In this document: positions 11,953 to 24,200 of the stretch, one piece after another
Layout of the letters: each line of letters opens with the position of its first letter
Position numbering within the stretch: position 1 is the first letter of the stretch
Assembly: GCA_022113835.1 (NCBI GenBank)
Contig: JAILWY010000002.1
Location: forward strand, 10,084,501-10,148,500
From: Atopsyche davidsoni
Taxonomy: Eukaryota; Arthropoda; Insecta; Trichoptera; Hydrobiosidae
DNA length: 64,000 bases
Reading direction: 5' to 3'
Notes under the pieces: model-generated
The model's input: only the letters and a program-made list of their open reading frames with translations
Told to the model about the DNA's origin: nothing
Databases searched by the model: none
Program-made: the position numbers and the translations under genes

Positions 11953-14900
11953 TTATTCTCCCTCCGGTTTCTTGGAATAATCGTAGTGCCTCTCAAAGCT
12001 GTAGTCGTCTAGTATTCTGTAGTTGTAATTCCGGTAGGTGTAGAGGTTTTTCTTGGATTCAATGGTTGCCACCCTGATAGCGCAGATCACGGGGGGCACG
12101 GCGGCCACCCCAGACTCCTTCACAATATCTTTGTAATAATCTCCCTGAAAAAATCACCTAACCTATAGCATAATCTCTAACAGCGACTTTTGGCCATTAC
12201 CAATGACCATCTGATATTACCAAATATTTTATTTTTAAGGTTTTCGTGATCTATTCGACTATCAAAATAAAACGACTTTGCCATTCACATATTTAAATTT
12301 ACAAACCTCCTCATTCCGCAGCATGTGTGTGTATTGCTTCTTAGGGCCGAGACTTTTCCTCTTTTCATATTCATCATCAACAAACTGCACCAGAGAGTCA
12401 GGCGATGGAAGTGGAAAAGCTTTCTTCATTATGAGAATCGAATATTTTACCTGTGATCAAATTTTATATTACTATTAATTTATATCCTCCAAGTATACAG
12501 ATTTATTTTTCGTGGTATTTTTTGATCATTCGTAGTATTTTTGCTTTCATGGAAGATTTGAAAAATGGTGCTAGTCAAATTTCGCTTCGCTAGGTAGCTG
12601 AATTAAAAATCGGTGAAAGCGTCGTAACTCGGGGCACCCACTGTCCACATACTTGCATGTCCATCATAGGAACAGGGCAGCAGACTTGTGGGACGCCTAT
12701 GAAGAACATGCTGGGCTTCCTGGCGTTGACGATGTGACGGTACAGTGGATACATGTAGGTGCGGCGGACTTCCACTCCGCAGCTCGGGTCCAAGAACGGA
12801 CAGGAGTACGTATAACCTAAGAGAAAACACTATTTATTATAAGTCTCTATTATTTTTTTATTATTATTAGTATTTAAAACAAATAGGATTAGTAAATGTA
12901 GATTCGTGAGCGAGTTCGCCTTTTGGAGACTTCGTCAAACTTAGCAAACTCCTAGACAGTTAAAAATGTTGAGTATAGTATATTGACAATTTGTCATTGA
13001 AAAGAAGGTCTAAAGGTGTTTTCTTTTAAAGGTAATTTTTCGAGTATTACTTTTTGGGGTCTTTGGTCCATAGCGGCGTTTTCGCAATCACTCAGACCGT
13101 AGACATAACAGTTAATGAGTAAAATATGAAAGCAAGAAGTTTTGCAATTCGACGACACAAATATGTTATACTTATCAACGACATCAATGACTGCATTATT
13201 TGAGAAAACATTAAAAACCACACTTGCGGACTCTTACAAGAGCAAGCGACTAGGGCCAAAATGGCCAAAAGGACTGCATGCCGGTGGACTCAGTTGTCTC
13301 AAAGCACCGATCAGCTGAGCTCTCAATATCTAACCTAAATCGTTTACTTCTATGGTAATACGAATTAAACATTGCAATTAATAAATTTAAAAAAATCACC
13401 GGTACAGTAGATAATGTCGTCAACCTTCTCTTCGGTTCCATCTATGAAGACGACCGAGTCCTCCTTGATCTCAAGGACGTCTGGCTTCTGGTGGAAGTTC
13501 CCCGGGTACGGGCTCTGCAGGGGCTCCGGGCTGTGGTGGCTGACGAATATGGAGTCGCAGTGCCTGGCCACGTCCACCGATATCTCCAAACCGGATGCAC
13601 CGACTCCGATCAGAAGAACCGTTTTATCTTTGTATACTTCGGGTATTCTGTAGTCGTGGCTGTGAATTTGCCTCCCTGTAATAAGTTGTAGAGCTCGCGC
13701 AGTATGAGTTGAGGCCTCCGCTGTATATATTGCCATAAACAAAACTACAGTGCTACTAGATCAATTCGGTTCACGACGCTATTTAAATTATAAATTTAAA
13801 AAAATTATAATAAAATAATTCAAATAACTACTCAAATACCTACCAAATCCATAAAAATGCCATAAACTTTATTACACGAATTTATTATAATTAACAAAAC
13901 ACCATGGTTTTCATTTGTTTCGCTTATGTCTTTTATAGAATAAGTTCTCTCGATTAAGATATTTTTTTCGCTTCAAGGATATCTCCAAAAATTACTTTGA
14001 AATGCTTTATAGCTTTAAGTAGTTTCTAAGCATTATATTTTTTAAAAATTAAATATTGTTATTCGCAATGTATTTATTACCTTTAAATATTTCTTTTCCT
14101 TTATAATCGGGTATGAAAGGATGGTTGTAGTGTCCATTGCAAATGAAGATCCAGTCATAATGAGCAGAGCTAGTGGAGAGGTTCTTCAGATCCTTGGAGG
14201 TAACTTCCCATCCGCCTTGCTGTCCAGCTGATATATTTGTTACCATATGGGAAAACTGAAATCAATTCATATTCAATCACCATATAAAGATACACCAGTT
14301 TTCCGTCTATAATTTACAATTCATGAACAACCCCGTTCCGTTAGTTTCAACGTCGCGGTCGATATATTACTATTAAATATATAAATCAAAATACCTTGAT
14401 ATATTTCATAACATTGAAGTGTTCTGCGTAGTCTTGGATGTATTTTAAGAATTCCTTACTTTCCATGAAGCTTTGATAAGAATCGGGAACTGGATAATCC
14501 GGGAACGACATTGTTTGCTTGGGTAGATTGGCTCTGCAATATATTTCATATGTATACATGGATTTACTTTAAGGGAATTTAAATTTTTGACACGGTCGTG
14601 CGGTGGATGCGAAATCAAATGATAACAGAACTAAACACGTTGCAACACAACTGACAACCGAATGATAGCTAGCCAATAGCGTCTTTAAAAAAAATTGTAT
14701 ACCTCAAGTTTTTTTTTCTATGCTCCAACTTACTTTTTTGTATGCCATACCTCAAGTTCTTGTACATGCCGGTTCCCAGCGACATGCCCTCTTCGTTCTC
14801 CCCGGTGGCCTCGCTGTAGAGCCAGGTGCCCCCAGCGGCCTCCTTCATCTCGAAGGCTTCCACTTCAGCCTCGGGGAGGTCCTCCCTCAGGTGGCGCAGG

Positions 14901-14956
14901 GTGCACAGCCCCGCCACCCCCGCCCCCACCACGCACACACGCACGGGACTGGACAT
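11953..14956 (-). CDS. FMO: Flavin-containing monooxygenase, copy B
   Basis: Close paralogue of copy A, with the same seven-exon structure and identical internal exon lengths (139, 175, 276, 164, 144). Exons: 14956-14751, 14533-14395, 14255-14081, 13675-13400, 12816-12653, 12450-12307, 12144-11953; 431 aa. FAD motif GAGVAG at residues 11-16, FMO signature FKGRQIHSHDY at about 172-182, and NADPH motif GVGASG at about 197-202, with V where copies A and C have A. The first 69 residues differ from copy A at only about seven positions, and the intron sequence beside the exon 5 donor is also alike, so the duplication looks recent. Oddities: exon 1 has a second in-frame donor 48 bp downstream, made by a local duplication; the stop codon overlaps an AATAAA hexamer; a piggyBac element lies 192 bp upstream and a MITE 24 bp downstream. 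No signal peptide. Confidence 0.95.
14703..14750 (-). repeat. Duplicated splice-donor segment after FMO copy B exon 1
   Basis: The exon 1 end AACTTGAG followed by GTAT at 14751/14750 is repeated 48 bp downstream on the minus strand (exon end at 14703, then GTATAC). The 48 bp between the two donors stay open in the reading frame. Use of the distal donor would add 16 residues after the conserved K-N-L-R. The proximal donor matches copies A and C and was used in the gene model. Confidence 0.6.
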
Positions 14957-15147
14957 TCTTCCAACACTCACTCACAACTGCCCTGAACGAACTAGACCGA
15001 TTTGGTCTACCTACGTTTCTATTAGAGCCCAAATAAATATTTATTAACATCGTATCTTCATAATAATTAACCGCAGTATATTTACAAACCCGTACATAAT
15101 ATTTACGCAAACAATTTATCTAGTATTTTTTTTACAGTTGTACTTAA

Positions 15148-17214
15148 CACTAAACGTACCAACACTTGATATATTCCTATTTCTACCACAACCGGTCAAA
15201 ATGACATTTTCTATGAAATATGGATTTAAGAAGGAAATAAACATAGTAACTTTATTATAACGATTTTTATTACATACACAAAGAAAAATATTTTTTAATT
15301 CATTGCTTATAGAATTTTTTACATATACAGGGTATCTCCATTGTACATTTTCTGCAAACATTTTTTTGACATTTAGAACAAATTTTGATGGTTTTATTTT
15401 CGTTACAATAACCTATTTAACACGTCTTACGTTGATAAGAATCTCTAGTAGATTTAGGCAATGTCCCTTTCGAATTTGTTTTTTCTTTTGGTTGTTTACG
15501 GGCTTCTCGAAAATCAGCTGCTAGTTCTACTGCTAACTGGAGTAAAAAATCTTGTCTCGAGATATTTTCCCCTGTCGTTTGCTTGTACAAAATCCAGGCA
15601 TCTATACCAGCTAAATCAAGGATATTGAAAATACTTGGAGAGGCCATCTGCGAGACTTAGATTTTGTTGAAAAGCGTTCCATATCATCTTTCTTTTGCTT
15701 CGCAATTATTGGTAATTCCCTTTTATCTGAGCGGATAGTTCCAATAACGTAGTTTTTTTCACTAGCAGTTGTGTTGCTAGGGAATTGCTTGTAAAGAAGT
15801 TGTCTGTGGTTACAGATCTTCCACAACCCCAAAAATGGTTCCATGAGTTTGAGTACAACATAATCAGTGAGCGGTACTGAAGAGGGCCTATTTTCATATT
15901 TTCCTAGACATGGAATTGCATTTATGATGTATTTGCTATCGACGTCCGATACTAACCAAGATTTGATTACAAATTTATCAGTCTTGTTAGACATGTTTTG
16001 CGTAAATCTACATCTTACTTTAGTTGAAAATAGCTGTTCGTCTACAGTAATATTATAACACCCGGTTTATAACAGTTTTGGCTATTCTCAATGAATTTAT
16101 TCCAAATCATAGATATCATGGCGAATTTGTCTGTTTTCAAAAGTTGGCTCCGTTCACTTTTTTATCAAAATGGATAAATTTGAGATTTTCTGTAAAATTA
16201 TTTCTGCTCATAGTTTCTGAGAAAAATTTAGGCCCCCATATGTTATTCCACAAAAAAAAATTTCAAATGATTTGCTCCATATGCATCTCGTGCATATAAA
16301 ATTGCAATAAATGCATCTAATTTCTCTTGAGATAAACTCCAATCAGTTCCTAATACTCTCTTTGCTTCTTCTATTGTGCATATTCTTATATGGTTTATAC
16401 TTTATAGCACGGTGGTCAATTATCAACGAAAATGCAGTTTTAACTTTACCCTTCATAATATGTTGTTTTGCATATCCTATGGGGCCTTTTTCTTGCCTGA
16501 AAATGTTATGATGTGGTGATCTTCCAGGTGTACCACCTATTTGTATTTCTTTCCAAACAGTTCCAGCTATTATATATAACATGCTGTTTTTTTTTATATC
16601 TCTTCTTCAGAGTAATCTAATTTCTTTTGTCCACGACATATATTCACGATATTTTCCTCTTCATCGTCAGTAACTGTACATTCAAACTCATGTCTAATAG
16701 ATCATTTCCAACCAGTATATCTTCATTTTCACAAAAATCATCTTCATCAATTTCCGAAAACTCTACGTCAATATTACTTATATCTTCTAAGAACTTGTAA
16801 TCAATTTAAAATTTTAGTCACATTCCTGAATTTCTGATTCACTTGATTGAATTTTTCTGAATTTTTCTTGAATCTTGATTGAACTAACTACGCAACATTC
16901 TTTGCAGAAATATGCAACTAACTGAATGCACTGAATGTTGAAAACGCATGTACATCATAATTTCTGATCCGATAACCTTATCAAGCAATAAATTGTTCTA
17001 CCCGTCAATTTGACCGGTCGTGGTAGTAATAGGTATACTACAAGTATTACTCAAAAAAAACACAATATAAAAAATTTAAAAAAATAGGATATTACTTGTA
17101 TCCAATAAATAGAAAAAGTCATGAAGTCAAATGTGCAAAAAAGATAAAAGTATATGCGCATTTTCTATACCAAAGTACCCAACCGGTCAAATTAACCGGT
17201 GTGGTACGTTTACT
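15148..17214 (-). mobile_element. Decayed piggyBac element, about 2.07 kb
   Basis: The left flank is TTAA (15144-15147), the piggyBac target. The right flank reads TTAT on the minus strand, one change from TTAA. Terminal inverted repeats share AGTAAACGTACCACACC-like sequence (left CACTAAACGTACCAACAC). A second, subterminal inverted repeat is visible: left near 15170-15205 and right near 17000-17040 both carry CTACCAC, then ACCGGTCAAA. This two-tier arrangement is typical of piggyBac. The interior holds a broken transposase gene on the minus strand. The insertion lies between FMO copies B and C, close to the copy B promoter. Confidence 0.85.
15310..16805 (-). pseudogene. piggyBac transposase pseudogene
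   Basis: Read on the minus strand from 16805, it has an acidic N-terminal part (for example FLEDISNIDVEFSEIDEDD), then GRSPHHNIFR followed by a G-P-x-x-Y-A-K segment and AFSLIID. Next come the core pieces KFVIKSWLVSDVDSKYIIN and, in another frame, GRSVTTDNFFTS, then NILDLAGIDAWILYK. At the end is a cysteine-rich C-terminal domain (CSKCQKNVCRKC). The order matches the DDE_Tnp_1_7 fold of piggyBac transposases. Frame changes between the core pieces and stop codons, including one inside the cysteine-rich domain, show that the gene is dead. Confidence 0.85.
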
Positions 17215-17623
17215 ATAAGGGCATGGGAAAAATTATTATTCGTCTCCAGATTAAAAGGAAAACAAAACTCTGTATAAAAACACTTCTGAATTTTATTCAT
17301 TGTAAACAAAATAATATTAGTAAAAAAATTAAACAATATAATTTATTTGTAGCATAATTTTTTTGAAACAGTCATATCAATTTATAGTTCCTCTCGGGAA
17401 AAGGATTGAACTGTGGACTTCTCGGTCAAGAGTTGAAAAATCTAACCACTGAACCAACCAAATTTATAATAATAACAACATTCCTTAAAAATATTATTTA
17501 GTAGTGATAAAAAGTTTTGTAGATCTGCTAATATACATTTCAAGTATTTGCTATACATTTAAAAGTATTATTAAAACCAAGTAAAAATCTAATCTACGTC
17601 GATAAAGTTTGTTCCGTTAACTT
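17215..17623. other. Downstream flank of FMO copy C
   Basis: AT-rich sequence between the piggyBac end and the copy C stop codon; it should contain the copy C 3' UTR. A minus-strand AATAAA (TTTATT at 17292-17297) is a possible poly(A) signal. A second AATAAA overlaps the stop codon at 17623-17628. A tRNA-like segment is annotated separately. Confidence 0.5.
17393..17462 (-). repeat. tRNA-derived SINE head or tRNA relic
   Basis: On the minus strand the sequence contains TGGTTCAGTGGTTAG, which fits a Pol III A box and D-arm. About 34 nt later CAGTTCAATCC fits a degenerate B box and T-arm. The spacing is right for a tRNA, but the acceptor and anticodon stems do not pair well, so a functional tRNA is unlikely. 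The best reading is a tRNA-derived SINE fragment. The A-box and B-box positions are seen; the SINE label is inference. Confidence 0.45.
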
Positions 17624-20377
17624 TTATTTTGATAAGTTTTTGGTATCATTTTCAACTTTTTCATAATGGTGGTCATCCAACACTCTGTATATATTTTCTC
17701 GGTATGTATAAAGGTTCTTCCTTGCCAGCATTAGAGATGATCTGATTTCGCAGAATACAGGTGGGGTTGGCTTTATACCCGATTCTTTGGCAATATCCTC
17801 GTAATATTTTGCCTAAAAATAATATTAATCTTAAATTATTGATTTACAATGGCTCCAAATTCATATAAGTAAAAATATATTTATTTCTAATTTCATTTTA
17901 AAAAATTTATTGGTATTTCAAAACATGGCAGAAAGAAAGATTTAGTGTGATTGAATATACTATAGTTACAATTAAAAATTCAGTAGTATTTAAAATAATT
18001 TTTATTTAGATATTATTGATTTTGGATTTGTATAGACAAGGATGCCTTTTCAATGTTTTATTATTGATTATTTTATTTATTTTTAAATGAAGCTCTGCTG
18101 ATTACAGATTATTTTTCTAGTAATGGACTCAATCCCCAAGATACCAATAAAATAGATTTATTATAACCAGCAATATCTTTTATCATAGAAATGACAATTT
18201 ATCATAGAAAATCTTTAAAACAAATAAATTAAAAATAAAAATATTTTGTACTATTTGTGTTAAGAATTTTTCACAAACCTCTTCGGTTCCTAGCATGTGG
18301 GTGTTTTGCATTTTTGCTCCGAGCTTCGCCCTGTCGAGGTATTCCAGTCTGATGTGCTCCAACATCTCTTCAGTAGATGGTAGGCTGAAGGAGCCCTTTA
18401 TTATCTGCACTGCATACCTCACCTGAATTTTAAAAAACAAACCATATCTTGAGATTATTAAATATTCAACAGATCTACAAACCTGGTAACACGATCCTGA
18501 TTATTTCAGTTTTACGATTAAGCCTTTTCATCCACCGTGATTTTGTAACGAAGTCAAAATAATAATTATTACTTCCAGGTGTGAAACTGATCAATACTAT
18601 TTTATATTTAGTGTTTAGCAAAATCATTTTTAAATATATAGTTTTACAAAAATAGTAGTAGGTACTGTCGGATTTCTATAGCTTCATACAGAGAGAATAA
18701 GTATTTCACAGTTGATATATAAAGGTTCATTCCATTTTACTTCATTCTATTTTAATTAGCACTGCCATTCACCGGTTTTTTATTTACCTGCATATCGATA
18801 AGTGGAATGATGCAGGTTAGTTGAGGAAGTCCTATAAAAAACATGGTGGGATGCTTGGCACTAACTACATGACGATACAGGGGTTTGATGATGTTCTTTT
18901 GGACATCAATGTTACAGCTCGAATCCAAAAATGGGCAGTCATAATAGTATCCTGAAAAATGACAACTTCATTTGATTCCGGCAATATGCTTTTGATAATA
19001 GATATTCATTTTTCTTTTCTTCTTTATTCTACGAACAGGAGACATTCAAGCTCCAATAATCTAAAAAATATATTACTCTAACCGAGTGTGCCAACCGATG
19101 AACCAAGTAGTACCTCAATGATATTTACACTATTCCCAGAAGCGTAATAAACATTTTTTCATACCTGTGCAATATATTACATCGTCAATCTCTTCTTGAC
19201 TTCCATCTTCGAATATAACAGAATTTTCTTTAAACTCTTTCACATTTGATTTCTGGCGGTAGTGTTCCGGAAAGGGGCTCTCAATGGGTTGGGGCTTGCG
19301 ATGACTGAGGATGAGAGAACTGCAGACCCTTGCAACGTCTATGGAAATATCCACACCTGATGGCCCTGCTCCCATTACCAAGACTCTTCGATCTTTGTAC
19401 ACTTCAGGTTTTCTATAACTGTGACTATGAACCTGACTTCCTATTTATAAAACACAAAACTATAAATAAGAGATGGTTTAGAGTCATCATTGTTTTATCA
19501 AATAAGCATTGCATTGACAATCATTGCCTGTCTCTATAAGACTTTTTTCATTTGCTCGGTCTATACTAGTCTAGAACACGTTGTTTTAAAGTAATGTTTT
19601 ACCTTGAAAAATGCCTTTTCCTTTAAAATCTGGTATATACGACCGGCTGTAATGTCCATTGCAAATAAAAATCCAATCAAATTTTTCAGAACTCATAGAG
19701 TCCTTCCGGATGTTTTTACTGGTAACTTCCCAGCCACCTTCATATGCCCTTTTCACGCTGGTCACAGTATGTCTAAACTGAAAACAGGTTTATTATATTA
19801 AAATGAATTGATACAAAAGTTTAAAAAAAATAAGGAAATTTAATAATTCATCATTTTTTTAAAGCCATTATATTTTATGCTGCAGATTGTGATAACGCAA
19901 ACTTTACAAGATAATAAATTAATGTGTAATAAATATTTAAAAGGAACTATTTTTTTAATAATAATACGTACTTTAATGTATCGCTTTAGTTCAAAATGTT
20001 TTGCATAATCCTGAATATATAATAAAACCTCTTCATCTTCCAAAAATGATTTATATTTTTCTGGTATTGGATAGTCAGAATATGCCATTACTTCCTTTGG
20101 AAGGTTTGTCCTGCAAAAATACCAATAATAACATATTTAAAATGCAATAATTTTGATAATTTTTGTATTATTTGTAATATTACCTAAGATTTTGGTACAT
20201 GCTAGTTCCAATGGGGATACCAAATTCATCTTCACCGGTAGCATCTGTGTAGACCCAGGTCCCTCCAATGGAATCCGTAGTTTCAAAAGCCACTACCTCG
20301 GCAGACGGAAACTCATTCACAAGCTGATGAATAGCACAAAGACCAGCTACCCCTGCTCCCACCACAGCTACTCTCAT
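17624..20377 (-). CDS. FMO: Flavin-containing monooxygenase, copy C
   Basis: Third and most diverged member of the array. Exons: 20377-20184, 20110-19972, 19777-19603, 19440-19165, 18951-18788, 18422-18279, 17812-17624; 426 aa. Exons 2 to 6 have exactly the same lengths as in copies A and B. FAD motif GAGVAG at residues 7-12; the FMO signature F-Q-G-x-x-x-H-x-x-x-Y is kept; NADPH motif GAGPSG. The start chosen is the ATG directly before VAVVGAG; an upstream in-frame ATG at 20422 would add 15 residues and is less likely. Unlike copies A and B, its codons are AT-rich, including in exon 1. The stop codon overlaps AATAAA. It is the first gene of the array and is divergent from SKI2. Substrate unknown. 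Confidence 0.95.
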
Positions 20378-21246
20378 GATTGAAGATGTCTGAATGAAAC
20401 AATATTCAATTATTTTAAGCACAAGATAAAATATCTACTGCTAATTACCATCAGTAACAACCACAAAAACTATCTAACTAGAATAATAACAGTGCAATAT
20501 TTTTTGAATACCTGTGTTACTGATAATAAAACTTTTTATTTTGTTTTTGGTTATCTGTTATGTTGCAAACAATGTGGTGGTAAAGTAGATTACCAGTATC
20601 ATCGATTATGTCATTCAAGAGATGTAAATTAAATCAAAGCAACAATTAACAATGTAAATAAATTATAGATTTTTCTAAAAAAATTAATATCACCGGTTTT
20701 ACAGTACATTTACTAATTGGTTGTATAGTTATTTCTAACATGATTGATCCTAAACTTTCAGACAGCAATATTTTGAAATTACTACCGGAATATTATCATG
20801 ACAAATATTTTTTTGATAAAATGTATAATGTTGTAATCTGATAGCCAGAAATTAATCTGATAAATTAGAAATTTCTTTGGTCACATATCTGACCAGTCAG
20901 ATCACGTAAATGATGATGTCAAGAATAACTGAACAAATAGTTTTTATTATTATTAGTATGACGGTACAAGCTGTGAAAATGACGCTAAGATAATTTTTGT
21001 TTATCTCATTATTCGTGTGATTTTTTTCTCCAAACAGAAGCTAAAATTTTAGACATTCAATAAGCACCTAATAAAACATCACTCCATAGCTCCCAACAGC
21101 ACTTGTACTTTTAAAAAAAAGTATGCATGTGCGTGTCCATAGACCACAGAAAGGAGATTCCCTTTCATAGACTACTGTCAAAAATCATCCAAAACATACA
21201 TTATAAACACCGCTGCTGATGAATGCATTATCTATAACTTTGCATA
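20378..21246. promoter_or_regulatory. Divergent intergenic region, FMO copy C and SKI2
   Basis: 869 bp between two start codons on opposite strands, so it must contain both 5' UTRs and promoters unless further non-coding first exons exist. It is AT-rich. I see no clear TATA or initiator arrangement that I would defend, and no repeats. Confidence 0.5.
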
Positions 21247-24200
21247 ATGACTTCAAAAGAACAGAGGAAAAACATTAAGGTTAATTAAAAAAGCACTTAC
21301 ATATTCTAAGATAGTCTATTACGTGTCAACTTAGAGGTTATGTGTACAATGAAATATGTATGTTTACAGATCCCACCGATATTAGATGATTTGGATGATG
21401 AACTACGTGATTATTTAGTTAATCCTGAATTACTTCCCATACACAAATGGGACAGATCACAAATCCATTGGACCCGAGATATAAATTTACAGTCACTATT
21501 TTGTTACAAGGGGGTTGACATCAAATCAGCCATAAAGGTAGGAGTGGCAAATCTTGATCATAAATAATATAAACTGACCTTTAGTCGTAGATCTCGAATC
21601 TGTAAAATAGGTTGTTGGATAATTGATTATATCAGTTTTGGAAGAGTAATTCAATTGTCCTTAAATTAAAATATTTAATTTTATCTTAAAAAGATTTATC
21701 ACTGTTAAGATTAAAGTATCAATTGCTTTTAAACAAATATATATTATATTCAATTTTATTCCACAGCCAATCCGTGACCATAGTAATGGCCGAATAGTAG
21801 GATGGAAGGAAGTGATAGACTCACAGATCGTGGCACGGGACGATGTGACGATGAAGCGACCACCACTGCCGCCATCATTGGCCACGCAGGGAACCTCCAA
21901 TCGTGTGCCTTTTCTGCCAGGGGGATTCGAAGAAGAACTCACGCAAGCTAACCTGCTGGGCCCCACACACGCAACTGAAATCCTTGACAACAACTTACCA
22001 GGGACGTTCATGGGGGAAGGCACGTGTATTATTTCTTCATTAAAATAACTACAACAGGGCTTTTGTTAAATTATTGATATATTGGGCTTGGAATCCATGA
22101 GTCCAGTGTGAAACTCTTCGTATATCATTTTCAATGACAGGTGCACAATTTTCTAGCTTTTCTAGCTAATGATTTGTCCAGTAACCTCTACACCATATAT
22201 TTTAAATTATTATCTGAGAAAAAAACTAAATGCAATCACTGGCCACTCACTTTTAAAATGTACATCAGAGGTTTGAGAATAATGTTTGCATCCTAATCTT
22301 ACCGATACTCCGAAAAATATAAAAAAAGAGGTAATCTAAATGTACCCCCTCGTTTTTACTACAAAGTTCAGCCACCACACTAAGCACCCTCTAATCAACT
22401 CTTACTTGTAATTTATTTGTAAGTACAATGTTCTACAAAGTAGAGAGTGTTTTTTTAACTTTGACTGCATGCCATAACCATAATACTAGTTTTTATACCA
22501 GTACAATTTACAAGATAGACTTTTAAATAATGTTTTTATATCATGTTCAGATTTACTATGCGTTGCACCAACTCTTCTCGATGGACTCATATTTGCTGAA
22601 GATGGATTTACAATATTAAATTCTAATGAGGAACTGCAAATACCTTTGGAGAAGATATCGTTGCAAGAAAATGAAGTTATTGATTTAAATTCTATTGTGA
22701 AGAAAGAAAACCACCTCATGGGTAAAAATAATTTATTACTTTAATTATGTTATACACTAATGAATATCTGAATATTAGGAACATACGAGACTAAATCAAA
22801 CTTTTCATGAAAATTATTTGTATTTAATTTATTATAATTAACTTTAAATATGTCAATATTTTGAAAGTCATTATGGAGAATAGCTTCGTGGTCCACTTTT
22901 AAGCACCAATTCCATGAAACTTCCTTTTGAGGATCTGGGGTAGCATTACAAATGTGTAAAGGGATCCTTCAAATATGCCCTGGGGGTTGCAAACCCTTGG
23001 ACTCCTTTCGTCTCAATGCACCAGTCCCTGATTTTTGGGATGGCCCTGACTTCAGTCCGAGATTTCCATAGCAACTAAGCTCTTAATCTCTCTCTCTTTT
23101 ACATACATATTTTATTTGGAAATTTACGAGTATTTTCATTAATAATATAAGTAATGTTAACAAAAATTGTAGATATCTCTTATCAAAATATAAAAAAGAC
23201 TGAATTATAAACAAACAATTTATAATACATTCAAAACATACTCAAGTTATCAGTATTCTATAAAATGAAGATCAACATTGTTTTTGCAGCTTTGATTCCA
23301 CTTAATATTTTTTAATTATATTCACCAAAGAAATTATTTAAGACATTTTTAATGTTAATTCTACTTACTGATAGGTACCACTTCAACCAAAATACTCCAG
23401 GCTAATATCGACCCAGCGTACAAGGCCTCTTGAGTGCCGTTTGTGTACAAGGAAAGTACGCAGGCACGCATGTCTTGTAAGGCTTAAAAACTTGTACAGA
23501 TCCATCATTTACACAAAGAGTGGACCTGTCTCCATCTGCTTATCAGCCCCACATCAAATTTTCTATAATACATCACACATATTCTATAATACATCACATA
23601 TCCTCTATAACACATATACATATATACATACATCTTCTATAATCTCTTTAAAACAGGTATCTTGATTAATGTTTTCTCAGGACTCTGGACAGATAAGGAG
23701 GAAGATGATGTACTTATGATCAATCAGACTGGAGCACTACAAACAGAACCTTCTGAAAATCCAGATGATGCCTTATTTAATGAATGTTTTGTCGAGTCCG
23801 AAGTGGTCATTCCTGAAATCCCTGTTCTGAAAATATCTGATACCAACAATAAAAAAGGCATGGGCTTCACGGAATGGGCAGAGATGCTAGACGTCACTAA
23901 GCCAATGGATGATTTTGAAAAGAAAATTCCCAAAATGGCCCATTTTTTTCCTTTTGAACTGGACACTTTCCAAAAGCAGGTGCTACATCCCAATTTTCTT
24001 TCTTAAAAACTTAACTAACATGGACTATTGTATTTTATTTTTTAATAAAAAAAAACTCTTAAAGATAGTAGTTATACATTCAAACTCGGTTACTAATATA
24101 ACTATTAAATTGCTGCAAGAACTGTTTTCTAGCTATATCGTCTTACATAATGGTGACCAAAATTTAATTAATATAATTAAGACCATTTACTCCTTATTGA

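Noticed and set aside
14695..15047. Plus-strand open frames over FMO copy B exon 1
   Set aside because: GC-rich exon 1 read on the wrong strand; the minus strand encodes the conserved FAD-binding fold.
17393..17462. Functional tRNA gene
   Set aside because: A and B box motifs are present, but the acceptor and anticodon stems do not pair, so I call it a relic or SINE head only.
22701..22730. Alternative exon 4 end at ATG|GGTAAA
   Set aside because: The phase requires one extra G in the exon (22721) so that the frame continues into G-L-W-T-D-K in exon 5.
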